17,595 nucleotides of DNA from ZC4RG35 sp964571765 (GCA_964571765.1 CAZNDH010000030.1:1-17595); one strand, 5' to 3'. Shown: positions 1-6,873, counted from the first letter of the stretch. Notes: generated by a model not told the origin, from the sequence alone. Translations and numbers: made by a program.

Positions 1-866
1 AGATTCGCTCCTATGTGGAGAAGGCCCTCAACCGCCGGCTCCCCGAGTGGCTGGAGAAGTACTCGCCCGAGGCCCGGCGGATCGTGGAGAAGTGCATCAG
101 CGCGGCCCGGGCGCGCGAGGCGGCCCGCAAGGCCCGGGAGCTGACCCGTCGCAAGTCTGGTCTGGAGTCCGGTGGCCTTCCCGACAAGCTTGCCGACTGC
201 TCGAGTCGCGATCCTGGAGAGTCGGAGCTGTTCATCGTCGAAGGCAAGTCGGCGGCCGGGCCGGCCAAGGCGGCTCGCGACTCCGAGACCCAGGCGATCC
301 TCCCCATCAGGGGCAAGATCCTCAACGTGGAGAAGGCCCGGTTGGCCAAGGCCCTGCAGAACACCGAGGTCCAGGACATCATCACCGCCATGGGGACCGG
401 GATCGGCGAAGAGTTCGACATCTCCAAGGCCCGGTACCACAAGGTGATCCTCCTCGCCGACGCCGACGTCGACGGCGCCCACATTCGCACCCTGCTCCTC
501 ACCCTGCTCTTCCGCCACATGAGGCCCTTGATCGAATACGGCTACGTCTATGTCGCCCAGCCGCCGCTGTACCGGGTCAAGGTGGGCACCTCTGTCCACT
601 ATCTCAAAGACGACGACGAGCTGATCGCATTCCAGAAGGACCACCCCAAGGTCAAGCCGACCCGGTTCAAGGGCCTCGGTGAGATGAACGCCGCCGAGTT
701 GCGTGACACCACCATGGATCCCGAGACCCGCACCCTGCTCCGGGTGGAAATGGAGGACGCCGCCCGGGCCGAGGAGGTGTTTGTCACCCTTATGGGCGAC
801 GACGTCGCCTCCCGCAAGGCCTTCATCCAGCAGAACGCCGACGACGTCCGCTTCCTCGACATCTAG
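1..866 (+). CDS. gyrB: DNA gyrase subunit B, C-terminal part (5' end outside window)
   Basis: This is the ATPase subunit of DNA gyrase, which with GyrA forms the A2B2 enzyme that introduces negative supercoils. The frame is open from base 3 with no start in the window, so the ATPase domain is missing and only the end of the transducer, the TOPRIM domain and the tail are seen. TOPRIM motifs are clear: the metal-binding Glu lies in FIVEGKSAAG (about 228-257), followed by LPIRGKILNVEKAR and DADVDGAHI (about 459-485), then the AQPPLY segment of the C-terminal region and an ending in FLDI typical of GyrB. The usual EGDSAGG is EGKSAAG here: a Lys codon (246-248) replaces the Asp matching E. coli Asp426. 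gyrA starts 5 bases after the stop, so the two are surely co-transcribed. ParE is a possible alternative, but the direct link to gyrA and DUF3566 favours GyrB. Confidence 0.97.
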   Translation, partial: IRSYVEKALNRRLPEWLEKYSPEARRIVEKCISAARAREAARKARELTRRKSGLESGGLPDKLADCSSRDPGESELFIVEGKSAAGPAKAARDSETQAILPIRGKILNVEKARLAKALQNTEVQDIITAMGTGIGEEFDISKARYHKVILLADADVDGAHIRTLLLTLLFRHMRPLIEYGYVYVAQPPLYRVKVGTSVHYLKDDDELIAFQKDHPKVKPTRFKGLGEMNAAELRDTTMDPETRTLLRVEMEDAARAEEVFVTLMGDDVASRKAFIQQNADDVRFLDI

Positions 867-875
867 ATGAAATGA
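867..875 (+). other. Two-codon mini-ORF bridging gyrB and gyrA
   Basis: Directly after the gyrB TAG the sequence reads ATG AAA TGA, and the TGA overlaps the gyrA ATG at 872. No Shine-Dalgarno motif is visible in the 20 bases before gyrA. The mini-ORF could be chance. It could also help ribosomes that end on gyrB restart on gyrA. There is no evidence here that it is translated. Confidence 0.25.
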
Positions 876-3307
876 CCGACGAACAAACCATCGGTAGCCA
901 ACCCGAAATAGAGATCAGCACCGAGATGGAGTCGAGCTTCATCGACTACGCCATGTCGGTGATCGTCTCTCGAGCCCTCCCCGATGTCCGCGACGGTCTC
1001 AAACCGGTGCAGCGCCGGATCATCTACTCGATGTTCGAGAACAACATCAACCCGACCAGCCCCCACCGCAAGTGCGCCAAGGTGGTCGGTGACGTCATGG
1101 GGAACTACCACCCCCATGGTGATCAGGCGATCTATGACGCTCTGGTCCGCATGGGACAGGACTTCTCCATGCGCCACCTGCTCATCGACCCCCAGGGCAA
1201 CTTCGGTACCATCGACGACCCTCCCGGTGCCCCCCGGTACACCGAGTGTCGTCTCGCCCGCCTGTCGACGCATCTCCTCGAGGGGATCAACGAGGCCACC
1301 GTCGACTTCGTCGACAACTACAACGGGGAGATACAGGAGCCGACCGTGCTTCCTGCCCGCTTCCCCAACCTGCTGGTCAACGGGTCGCAGGGCATCGCGG
1401 TGGGGATGGCCACCAACATCCCACCCCACAACCTCGGTGAGGTGATCGACGCCTGCCTCCACGTCATAGACAACCCCGACGCCAACTCCGAGGAGTTGCT
1501 CCAGTTCGTCAAAGGTCCCGACTTTCCCACCGGCGGCTATCTGGTCGGCACCACCGGGATCCGGGACGCCCTGACCACGGGGCGAGGCTCGGTGAGGATT
1601 CGAGCGGTGTGTGACGTCGAGGAGGGTCGAAAGGGACGCACCGCCATCGTGGCCACCCAACTCCCCTACCAGGTATCGATCGAGCGGATCGTCACCCGGA
1701 TACGGGAGTTGGTCGACGACAAGAAGCTGACCGGCATCGCCGAGGTGCGCAACGAGTCCTCCGACCGGGCGGGTACCCGGCTCGCCATCTACCTGCGCAA
1801 GGATGCGGTGCCTCAGGTGGTGCTCAACCAGCTCTACAAGAACACCCCACTCCAGGACAGCGTTGGCTACAACGTGGTCGCCCTGGTCGACGGGGTGCCC
1901 CGTACCTTGAATCTGGCCGAGATGGTCGGCTACTACCTCGACCACCAGATGGAGGTCATCGAGCGGAGGACACGTTTCCGCCTCGAGCAGGCCGAGGCCC
2001 GGGCCCACATCCTCGCCGGGCTCATCATCGCAGTGGACAACATCGACGAGGTGATCCGGATCATCCGCGGCTCCAACGACACCGCCCAAGCCCGCGCCAA
2101 CCTGATCGAGACCTTCGAGTTGTCCGAGATCCAGGCCAACGCCATCCTCGACATGCCCCTGCGGCGTCTCACCGCCCTGGAGGTCGACAAGCTGCGTAGC
2201 GAGCTGGTCGAGCTCACCGAGCGGATCGCCGAGCTCAAGGAGATCCTGGCCAGCCCCAAACGCCGCTGGGAGATCATCAGGGAGGAGTTGACCGCGGTCC
2301 GCGACCAGTTCGCCGACGAGCGGCGTAGCCGGATCATCCCCGACGAGGGCGACCTCAGCCTGGAGGACCTGATTGCCGACGACGAGTTGATCATCACCGT
2401 CTCCGAGTCGGGTTACATCAAGTCCGTTCCCGCTTCCACCTACCGGACCCAGATTCGCGGTGGCCGCGGGATCAAGGCAGCCGAGGTCCCCGGCGAAGAC
2501 GTCGTCCGCCACCTGGTCCACACCACGGCACACGCCTACCTGCTGGTGTTCACCAACCGGGGCCTGGTTCACCGGATCAAGGCCCATGCCATACCCCGGC
2601 AGTCGCGCACCGCCAAAGGCGTGCTCGCCCAGGCGGTGCTCCCGCTCCAGCCCGAAGAGGTGATCGAGGCGGTCATCGACACCCGCGACTACGAGACCAG
2701 TCGCTACCTGGTGATGGTGACAAAGAAGGGTCAGGCCAAGAAGACCGAGTTCAAGGAGTACGACTCCCGCAACCAGACTCTGGTGGCGATCAGGTTGGCC
2801 GATGACGACGAGCTGGTCTCGGTGCACACCACCAACGGCCAGAACGACATCCTGATATTCACCCGTGACGGCAATGGGATCAGGTTCGCCGAGAAGGACC
2901 TGCGCAGCATGGGGCGGGGGACGCAGGGGGTCCGTGGGATCAAGCTGCGGGATGGCGACCACGTGGTCGATGCGGTGTCCAACGTCGAGGGGGAGGAGGT
3001 GCTGCTCCTCACCGCCGGCGGATACGGCAAGCGCACCGCCATGAGCGAGTTCCGCCGTCAGGCCCGCGGGGGCATCGGCGTCAAGGCCTTCAAGATCACC
3101 CGGGTGAGGGGAAACTTGGTGGCGGCCAAGGCAGTGGCCGCCGACGACGAGGTGTTCCTGGTCTCCTCGGCAGGGGTGGGTATCCGGACCCCGGTGGCCA
3201 AGATCAGCCGCCAGAAGCGCGACTCCACCGGTGTCAGGGTGATCGACGTCGGCGAGGGCAACGAGCTCTCAGCCGCAGTCATCGTCGACGATATCAACGG
3301 CTCGTAG
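872..3307 (+). CDS. gyrA: DNA gyrase subunit A
   Basis: This is the DNA cleavage/religation subunit of gyrase, 811 aa, a normal length. The N-terminal winged-helix domain carries QRRIIYSMF (about residues 48-56), HPHGD (80-84) and the catalytic tyrosine Tyr123 in RYTE, with Arg122 before it. IPPHN and the tower and coiled-coil exit gate follow to about residue 490. The C-terminal beta-pinwheel carries the GyrA-box as QIRGGRG at 527-533 and a second box-like QARGGIG from 730, like the GyrA-box-1 described in mycobacteria. The pinwheel boxes indicate gyrase rather than topoisomerase IV. The residue matching E. coli Ser83 is Gln85, while the Asp87 position is kept as Asp89; the residue before Arg122 is Pro121, where most gyrases have Met. 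The loop before Tyr123 is about one residue shorter than in E. coli or M. tuberculosis. The start is the only ATG near the gyrB end and has no clear ribosome-binding site, so translational coupling is likely. Confidence 0.98.
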   Translation: MTDEQTIGSQPEIEISTEMESSFIDYAMSVIVSRALPDVRDGLKPVQRRIIYSMFENNINPTSPHRKCAKVVGDVMGNYHPHGDQAIYDALVRMGQDFSMRHLLIDPQGNFGTIDDPPGAPRYTECRLARLSTHLLEGINEATVDFVDNYNGEIQEPTVLPARFPNLLVNGSQGIAVGMATNIPPHNLGEVIDACLHVIDNPDANSEELLQFVKGPDFPTGGYLVGTTGIRDALTTGRGSVRIRAVCDVEEGRKGRTAIVATQLPYQVSIERIVTRIRELVDDKKLTGIAEVRNESSDRAGTRLAIYLRKDAVPQVVLNQLYKNTPLQDSVGYNVVALVDGVPRTLNLAEMVGYYLDHQMEVIERRTRFRLEQAEARAHILAGLIIAVDNIDEVIRIIRGSNDTAQARANLIETFELSEIQANAILDMPLRRLTALEVDKLRSELVELTERIAELKEILASPKRRWEIIREELTAVRDQFADERRSRIIPDEGDLSLEDLIADDELIITVSESGYIKSVPASTYRTQIRGGRGIKAAEVPGEDVVRHLVHTTAHAYLLVFTNRGLVHRIKAHAIPRQSRTAKGVLAQAVLPLQPEEVIEAVIDTRDYETSRYLVMVTKKGQAKKTEFKEYDSRNQTLVAIRLADDDELVSVHTTNGQNDILIFTRDGNGIRFAEKDLRSMGRGTQGVRGIKLRDGDHVVDAVSNVEGEEVLLLTAGGYGKRTAMSEFRRQARGGIGVKAFKITRVRGNLVAAKAVAADDEVFLVSSAGVGIRTPVAKISRQKRDSTGVRVIDVGEGNELSAAVIVDDINGS

Positions 3308-3315
3308 CGTTTGCC

Positions 3316-3334
3316 GTCCCATTGACCGGGGGAC
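3316..3334 (+). terminator. Weak hairpin after gyrA
   Basis: GTCCC (3316-3320) and GGGAC (3330-3334) can pair around a 9-nt loop, 9 bases after the gyrA stop. No T-run follows, so intrinsic termination is doubtful. The rest of 3308-3523 shows no gene, only a G-rich stretch with loosely repeated GGTAT words near 3459-3482. Confidence 0.22.
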
Positions 3335-3524
3335 CGCGCCACTTGCCGCCCTGAGTGGTGAACGGGTCCCTCTCGAGCTCCCGGTGCTGGTACCTCGGTC
3401 GCGACCCCTCACCAACACCCATTCGAAGCGAGAGCGCGGATCGAGACCTGAGGCTTAGGGGTATGAGGTATCGGGTATGGGGTGCGGAGTAGCTGGTGGG
3501 AACCGTCCACCACCTGGATGACGT

Positions 3525-3551
3525 TTGCTTGGGGAGTTCATCTCGTAGACT
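3525..3551 (+). promoter_or_regulatory. Candidate promoter for the DUF3566 gene
   Basis: A -35-like TTGCTT (3525-3530) and a -10-like TAGACT (3546-3551) are separated by 15 bases, slightly short. Initiation would fall near 3558, about 14 bases before the ATG at 3572, leaving room for the GGAG at 3564-3567. The -10 fits the actinobacterial TANNNT pattern. The call rests on motif inspection only. Confidence 0.4.
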
Positions 3552-3571
3552 CAATCTGTAACCGGAGCTTT

Positions 3572-4081
3572 ATGGCAACCGTTCGCCGCGTCAGACGCAT
3601 AATCCGCAAGATCGATCCCTGGACCACACTCAAGGTGTCATCCGTGGTCTGGGCCGTCATGGCTATCGCCCTGGTGCTGGGCGTGGTCATCTTCTGGGCG
3701 GTCCTGGATCGAGCCGGGATCCCATCCCGGATCACCGAGTTCATGGTGGAGATCACCTTGATCGAGCAAGGCGCCCAGCCTTTCGCCAACAGCGAGCAGT
3801 TCCTCCGGTTCCTGATCTTTGCCTCGGTGTTCTGGTGGGTGGCGATGACGGGGCTCACCGTGGCCGGGACCATCGTCTACAACCTGGTCTCCGATGTGGT
3901 CGGAGGTGTCGAGGTGGTGGTCCTCGAAGAATCGCTCAACCCGGCGTTCGCCCCGGCACCGGCGACAATGCTCCACCCACCCACCGACTACCGGTCGGGG
4001 AACGGTGCTTCGACACCCCCACCTGACCACGCCGACATCCCCACCGAGGAGACCACCCCGGTGGAGGCCCCCCGTTCGTAA
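3572..4081 (+). CDS. DUF3566 family membrane protein
   Basis: Small membrane protein, 169 aa. The N-terminus is basic (ATVRRVRRIIRKIDPW), then a first membrane segment (about residues 24-46, VWAVMAIALVLGVVIFWAVL) and a second (about 87-112, ending TIVYNLV), followed by VGGVEVVVLEE and a Pro/Thr-rich hydrophilic tail. The DPW-TLKVS block and the YNL...VGG-EV block are hallmarks of DUF3566, a family of unknown function that sits directly downstream of gyrA in many Actinobacteria. I chose the ATG at 3572 because GGAG ends 4 bases before it and the family match begins just after it. The frame is open back to 3482, but that part looks non-coding. The proline-rich tail after about residue 125 is probably disordered. 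It likely has its own promoter in addition to any readthrough from gyrA. Confidence 0.88.
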   Translation: MATVRRVRRIIRKIDPWTTLKVSSVVWAVMAIALVLGVVIFWAVLDRAGIPSRITEFMVEITLIEQGAQPFANSEQFLRFLIFASVFWWVAMTGLTVAGTIVYNLVSDVVGGVEVVVLEESLNPAFAPAPATMLHPPTDYRSGNGASTPPPDHADIPTEETTPVEAPRS

Positions 4082-4089
4082 CCACCCCT

Positions 4090-4112
4090 GTTCCCCTGTG
4101 TAGCGGGGGGAC
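4090..4112 (+). terminator. Candidate terminator hairpin after DUF3566 gene
   Basis: Seven bases GTTCCCC (4090-4096) can pair with GGGGGAC (4106-4112), including one T-G wobble, around a 9-nt loop. It lies 9 bases after the stop codon. There is no T-run, so it would be a U-less hairpin. A terminator is expected because the next gene converges from the other strand. Confidence 0.38.
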
Positions 4113-4134
4113 TCGAGGGCACCAACTCTGGCAT

Positions 4135-4189
4135 CCGGAGCCTCCTCGTCGGCGGCCTCGTCAGCAAGCAAGGGCGAAGGGGGTGTGCC
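4135..4189 (+). repeat. 55-bp exact direct repeat, left copy
   Basis: This sequence is identical over 55 bases to 4290-4344. It ends exactly at the first N and its partner begins exactly after the last N, the pattern of two assembled contigs that overlap by one k-mer. It is most likely one sequence written twice, not a biological repeat. Confidence 0.9.
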
Positions 4190-4289
4190 NNNNNNNNNNN
4201 NNNNNNNNNNNNNNNNNNNNNNNNNNNNNNNNNNNNNNNNNNNNNNNNNNNNNNNNNNNNNNNNNNNNNNNNNNNNNNNNNNNNNNNNN
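4190..4289. other. Scaffold gap of exactly 100 N
   Basis: One hundred unknown bases, a conventional placeholder length. The identical 55-bp flanks suggest that nothing is missing and the contigs actually overlap. Reading frames that appear to cross this stretch should be ignored. Confidence 0.97.
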
Positions 4290-4344
4290 CCGGAGCCTCC
4301 TCGTCGGCGGCCTCGTCAGCAAGCAAGGGCGAAGGGGGTGTGCC
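4290..4344 (+). repeat. 55-bp exact direct repeat, right copy
   Basis: Second copy of the 55-mer at 4135-4189, beginning immediately after the gap. The unique sequence after 4344 would join directly to base 4189 if the overlap is merged. Confidence 0.9.
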
Positions 4345-4448
4345 ACAGCAGGATTATCTTGTGCCTCCGTCCACGACGCATGCTTCCAGGTCGTCTCGGC
4401 CTTCGGTCCGCGGTAAGGGGACACCGAGCGAGAGGGGGCGGCTGCTGT

Positions 4449-5084
4449 CTAGGACTCCTCGGCCATGACCAGACCCATCTCGGTGGCGGTCCGCAGGTAG
4501 GGGAGCGCCGACTCCCACACTGCCACCGGCCGCTCCCCGACCAGTGCCACACCAGCGGCGAGAGCGATCCCGGAGAGAAAGTCCCCTTCATCGAGGATGG
4601 TCACCCGCCGGGTGGCGCCCACGGTGAGGACGCCGCCGAAACTGCCGGCGCTCTTCGCCTCCGCCACCCGCCGCCCCGAGTAGAGGGTGTCGCCCAGGCT
4701 GACCCTGCCGATCGGTTGAGGAAAAGTGGCTCGGTGGTCAGAGCCCCCGTCAAGCCCAGGGTGGGCCACCGCTACAAGTTGCGGGTCCGACTCGCGGGCG
4801 GCGACCGCCAATGCCAGCCCCTGAGGTGATGCGCCATAGACGGCCACTCCAGGCTCGAAGGCCTCACCGTCCCAGAGGAGGGGGACTTCCAGCCGGCGAG
4901 CCTGTTCCGGGGCGGCAGGCCCGGTCCCGACGAGGAGGTCGCACCCCTCTGGGGTGTCGACCACCTGATAGGACTTCGAAGTTGCTGGTCCGATGACGAC
5001 CACTTCGTCCACCGTGTCGTGAGCGGCCAACGAATGGGCGGCGCGTACCGCGATTTCCCCGGTGACCAGGACTCCGATCTTCAC
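4449..5084 (-). CDS. Hypothetical protein with Rossmann-like N-terminus
   Basis: 211 aa, not assigned to a named family. It opens with a beta strand and glycine turn (MKIGVLVTGEIAVRAAHSLA) and then alternates hydrophobic strands (VDEVVVIGP, DLLVGTG, GVAVYGASPQGLALAVA) with helices, which suggests a dinucleotide-binding-like alpha/beta fold. The classical GxGxxG is not present, and the GASPQG turn at about residue 85 is the nearest glycine motif. No signal peptide or membrane segment is seen. The start is GTG at 5082-5084. It overlaps the TGA of the upstream 38-codon gene as GTGA, which supports the start and suggests translational coupling. The second half (VSLGDTLYSGRRVAEAKSAG) is moderately polar and has no motif I can name. 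A role in sensing or redox chemistry would be speculation. Confidence 0.75.
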   Translation of the reverse strand: MKIGVLVTGEIAVRAAHSLAAHDTVDEVVVIGPATSKSYQVVDTPEGCDLLVGTGPAAPEQARRLEVPLLWDGEAFEPGVAVYGASPQGLALAVAARESDPQLVAVAHPGLDGGSDHRATFPQPIGRVSLGDTLYSGRRVAEAKSAGSFGGVLTVGATRRVTILDEGDFLSGIALAAGVALVGERPVAVWESALPYLRTATEMGLVMAEES

Positions 5085-5197
5085 GTAGGTTGAACGTGGG
5101 TCCAGGTCTCAGACTCGTGCCGGCCCGAGCGCCGCATCAAGGCGAGGGCCCCGATGGTGCCCAGGGTGAGCCCCAAGGCGATGAGGATTCGCTTCAT
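5081..5197 (-). CDS. Small single-pass membrane peptide (38 aa)
   Basis: Reading from ATG at 5195-5197, the peptide begins MKRILIALGLTLGTIGALAL, then MRRSGRHESETWTHVQPT, and stops at TGA 5081-5083. It has one short hydrophobic helix (about residues 4-20) between basic residues, so it is a likely membrane peptide with a polar C-terminus. The stop overlaps the GTG start of the following gene as GTGA, which argues that it is translated and coupled. A TACACT box lies 6 bases before the ATG with no Shine-Dalgarno, so the mRNA may be leaderless. The function is unknown; an accessory or coupling peptide for the next gene is possible. A chance ORF remains possible because of its size. Confidence 0.6.
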   Translation of the reverse strand: MKRILIALGLTLGTIGALALMRRSGRHESETWTHVQPT

Positions 5198-5203
5198 GAC
5201 GCC

Positions 5204-5230
5204 AGTGTAAGGAATCCTCGTACATGTCCC
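5204..5230 (-). promoter_or_regulatory. Leaderless-type promoter for the 5197-4449 pair
   Basis: On the minus strand a -35-like GGGACA (5230-5225) precedes a -10 TACACT (5209-5204) by 15 bases. Six bases separate the -10 from the ATG at 5197, so initiation would fall on or next to the start codon. Confidence 0.5.
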
Positions 5231-5287
5231 CCCCCGAGCGGGGGCGACCCCTCTGTCCTCCTGCGATCCGTCGGGACGCTCGAGCTC

Positions 5288-6025
5288 TCAGAGATCGAGA
5301 CGGACTACCAGGGGGTCCTCGGAGGCGACGTAGAAGCCGGCACGCTGGTAGAGCTCCAGGGTCCCGACGAATGCGGCGGCTGCGCTGTCGGGATCTCGTT
5401 TGGGGTAAGCCTCGATCGTGGAGAAGCCCGATGTCCGGGCCCGGGAGATGGCTTCGTCGAGGAGTCTGGTGGCCAACCCGTGGCGGCGATAGGGGGGGGC
5501 GACGACGAAGCACAGCACGGAGCACACCAGGTCGTCATCGCCCTGCCTACGTTGCGGGATCTCCGCACGGGGGGAGGCATTGCACCACCCGGCCAGTTGG
5601 CCGTCGACGTAGGCCAGAGTCCCCTGCATCACGCCGGCCTCGATGTGGGCCCTCTGGGCCTGGCGCACCTCCTGCCAGGGGATGTGCCCCCACTCGGCGT
5701 TGTCGTTCCCGCCGAGGAAGTAGAACATGCAGTAGCAGGAAGCCCAGGCCGGGTTGTCGGGAAAGGCGTCGGTGTCGAAGAATCGGCTGATCTCCTCGAC
5801 TCGACGGGCCTCGATCGGCACGATCGCCACCTCACCGAGGGAGTCGACCCGGTCGGTGGAGCCGGTGGACCGATCCTCGGCGTCGAGATAGTTGCGCACC
5901 GACACCGGGCTCAGTCCGTACTCGGGATGCTGGTCGTCGAAATGGTCGAGTACCGGCTCGATGAGGGTTTCGGTGTCGTCAGCGGTGAGTTTGGCACCGC
6001 AGGGACATGTCATCGTCCTGGACAT
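5288..6025 (-). CDS. GNAT acetyltransferase with N-terminal Cys/His segment
   Basis: 245 aa. The C-terminal half is a GNAT N-acetyltransferase, which moves an acetyl group from acetyl-CoA to an amine. Motif A is clear: strand VCSVLCFVVAP followed by the pyrophosphate-binding loop YRRHGLATRLLDEA, then a downstream LYQRAGFYVAS block typical of the fold end. The middle part (DNPAWASCYCMFYFLGGN) contributes to the substrate side. The first 45 residues are separate: CPCG with Cys7 and Cys9, then His28 and His33 in DHFDDQHPEYG, resembling the short DUF1059-type zinc-binding domain. The residue pattern is seen; zinc binding is inferred. The start is ATG 6025, with an alternative ATG at 6013. TAGCCT lies 6 bases before 6025 and no Shine-Dalgarno is seen, which favours 6025 and a leaderless mRNA. 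The substrate is unknown. Confidence 0.88.
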   Translation of the reverse strand: MSRTMTCPCGAKLTADDTETLIEPVLDHFDDQHPEYGLSPVSVRNYLDAEDRSTGSTDRVDSLGEVAIVPIEARRVEEISRFFDTDAFPDNPAWASCYCMFYFLGGNDNAEWGHIPWQEVRQAQRAHIEAGVMQGTLAYVDGQLAGWCNASPRAEIPQRRQGDDDLVCSVLCFVVAPPYRRHGLATRLLDEAISRARTSGFSTIEAYPKRDPDSAAAAFVGTLELYQRAGFYVASEDPLVVRLDL

Positions 6026-6031
6026 GAGGCC

Positions 6032-6059
6032 AGGCTATTCGCAGCCGGCAGTTGGTCGA
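6032..6059 (-). promoter_or_regulatory. Leaderless-type promoter for the GNAT gene
   Basis: On the minus strand TCGACC (6059-6054), four of six matches to the -35 consensus, and TAGCCT (6037-6032) are spaced by 16 bases. The -10 ends 6 bases before the ATG at 6025. It would overlap the end of the upstream EAL gap region, so the GNAT gene can be transcribed independently. Confidence 0.5.
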
Positions 6060-6060
6060 T

Positions 6061-6873
6061 TCAGAGCTCGGTCGGACGAGCCAGGCTGTAGCCCTGGGCC
6101 CAGTCGAAGCCCATTTCGCGCAGGGCGTAGAGCTGGGTGGCCCGCTCGACTCTCTTGGCCACCAGGGTGATCCGGCTGATGTGGCACCACTCGACGGCAG
6201 CTTTCAGCAGATCCCTAGGGTCTTCGACCTCGTTCGCCGACGCCAGATCGATCTGGAGATACTCGGGCATGGGGTGGCTGGCGGCAAGGTTACGGAGCGA
6301 CTCCTGCGAGAGGGGCATGTCGTCGAAGGCCATGGCAAGCCCCCGCCATCGCAGGTCGCCCGGAACCCAGCCAAGATCGGGATGGGCCATGGACACCGCG
6401 GGCAGGTCCAGTACGACCCGCTCAGCCAACGCCCGGGAAACCTCGTCGGCCAGCATCGGGGCCGCAGAGGGGCTGATGTTGACGAAGAGCAGGATCTCGT
6501 CGGGTAGGCGGTGGAACATGTCCAACGCCCGGCGGGCGGTGGCCAGCTCCAGGTCGAGTCGCAGACCCATCTGGTCGGCGATGTTGAACCAGAGGCCGGT
6601 GGGGATACGCCGCTCGACGGGGAACCGGGCCAGTGCCTCGTAAGCCCTGAGGAGTGGAAACTCTCCGCGGATGTCGAATATCGCCTGGAAGAGGATGGTG
6701 AACCCACCTGAAGCCAGAATCTGGGGAAGACGGCGTTGGATCGTCCGCTCCCACTTCCACACTCGGGCCAGTGCCTCGAGGTCGCGAGGGGTGGTCCGGA
6801 CCTGGTGGGGAAGGAACGCCGTCGCACTCACATACTGCCCATCGGCGGGGCACCTGTGTTTCTGTATGACCAT
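6061..6873 (-). CDS. Degenerate EAL-domain protein, probably not an active phosphodiesterase
   Basis: 270 aa from the ATG at 6873. EAL domains hydrolyse or bind cyclic di-GMP. The fold is recognisable: LFQAIFDI (61-68), the signature YEALARF (78-84, Glu79), LFVNISP (129-135, Asn132), FDD (183-185) and AQGYSLARP (259-267, Gln260). Several active-site residues are changed. The usual E-x-T-E block after the third strand reads VVLDLPA (153-159). The Lys of the K-x-D motif is Gln207 in LQID. DFGTG is DMPLS, and the catalytic Glu of A-E-G-V-E is Lys240 in AKRVE. Loss of the Lys, the Glu base and a metal-binding Glu predicts no hydrolysis. A binding or protein-partner role, as in YdiV-type proteins, is more likely. 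There is no GGDEF or sensor domain, only about 55 extra N-terminal residues. Start choice is uncertain: the frame runs open to 6975, but that part looks non-coding. Confidence 0.82.
   Translation of the reverse strand: MVIQKHRCPADGQYVSATAFLPHQVRTTPRDLEALARVWKWERTIQRRLPQILASGGFTILFQAIFDIRGEFPLLRAYEALARFPVERRIPTGLWFNIADQMGLRLDLELATARRALDMFHRLPDEILLFVNISPSAAPMLADEVSRALAERVVLDLPAVSMAHPDLGWVPGDLRWRGLAMAFDDMPLSQESLRNLAASHPMPEYLQIDLASANEVEDPRDLLKAAVEWCHISRITLVAKRVERATQLYALREMGFDWAQGYSLARPTEL

Larger units (their letters stand above)
4082..4448. other. Convergent intergenic stretch with assembly gap
   Basis: This spacer lies between the 3' ends of the DUF3566 gene (+) and the hypothetical gene ending at 4449 (-). 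Apart from the hairpin at 4090-4112, the duplicated 55-mer and the run of Ns, I see no gene. No tRNA is visible, although tRNA genes follow this neighbourhood in some Actinobacteria. If the gap is an assembly artefact, the true spacer is about 212 bp. Confidence 0.6.

Noticed and set aside
863..2962. 699-codon open frame on the minus strand opposite gyrA
   Set aside because: It is antisense to a clear gyrA; long shadow frames arise from strong G/C third positions, and its Asp/Val/Gly/His-rich product has no family motif.
4345..4448. tRNA gene after DUF3566, as found near gyrA in some Actinobacteria
   Set aside because: No T-arm GTTCGA-type motif, no acceptor pairing and no D-arm could be found on either strand.
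4185..4829. Frames that cross the run of Ns
   Set aside because: They translate unknown bases and the duplicated 55-mer, and are antisense to the hypothetical gene.
5090..6091. 333-codon plus-strand frame
   Set aside because: It lies opposite the GNAT gene and the membrane peptide; the product is low-complexity Gly/Val/Asp-rich shadow sequence.
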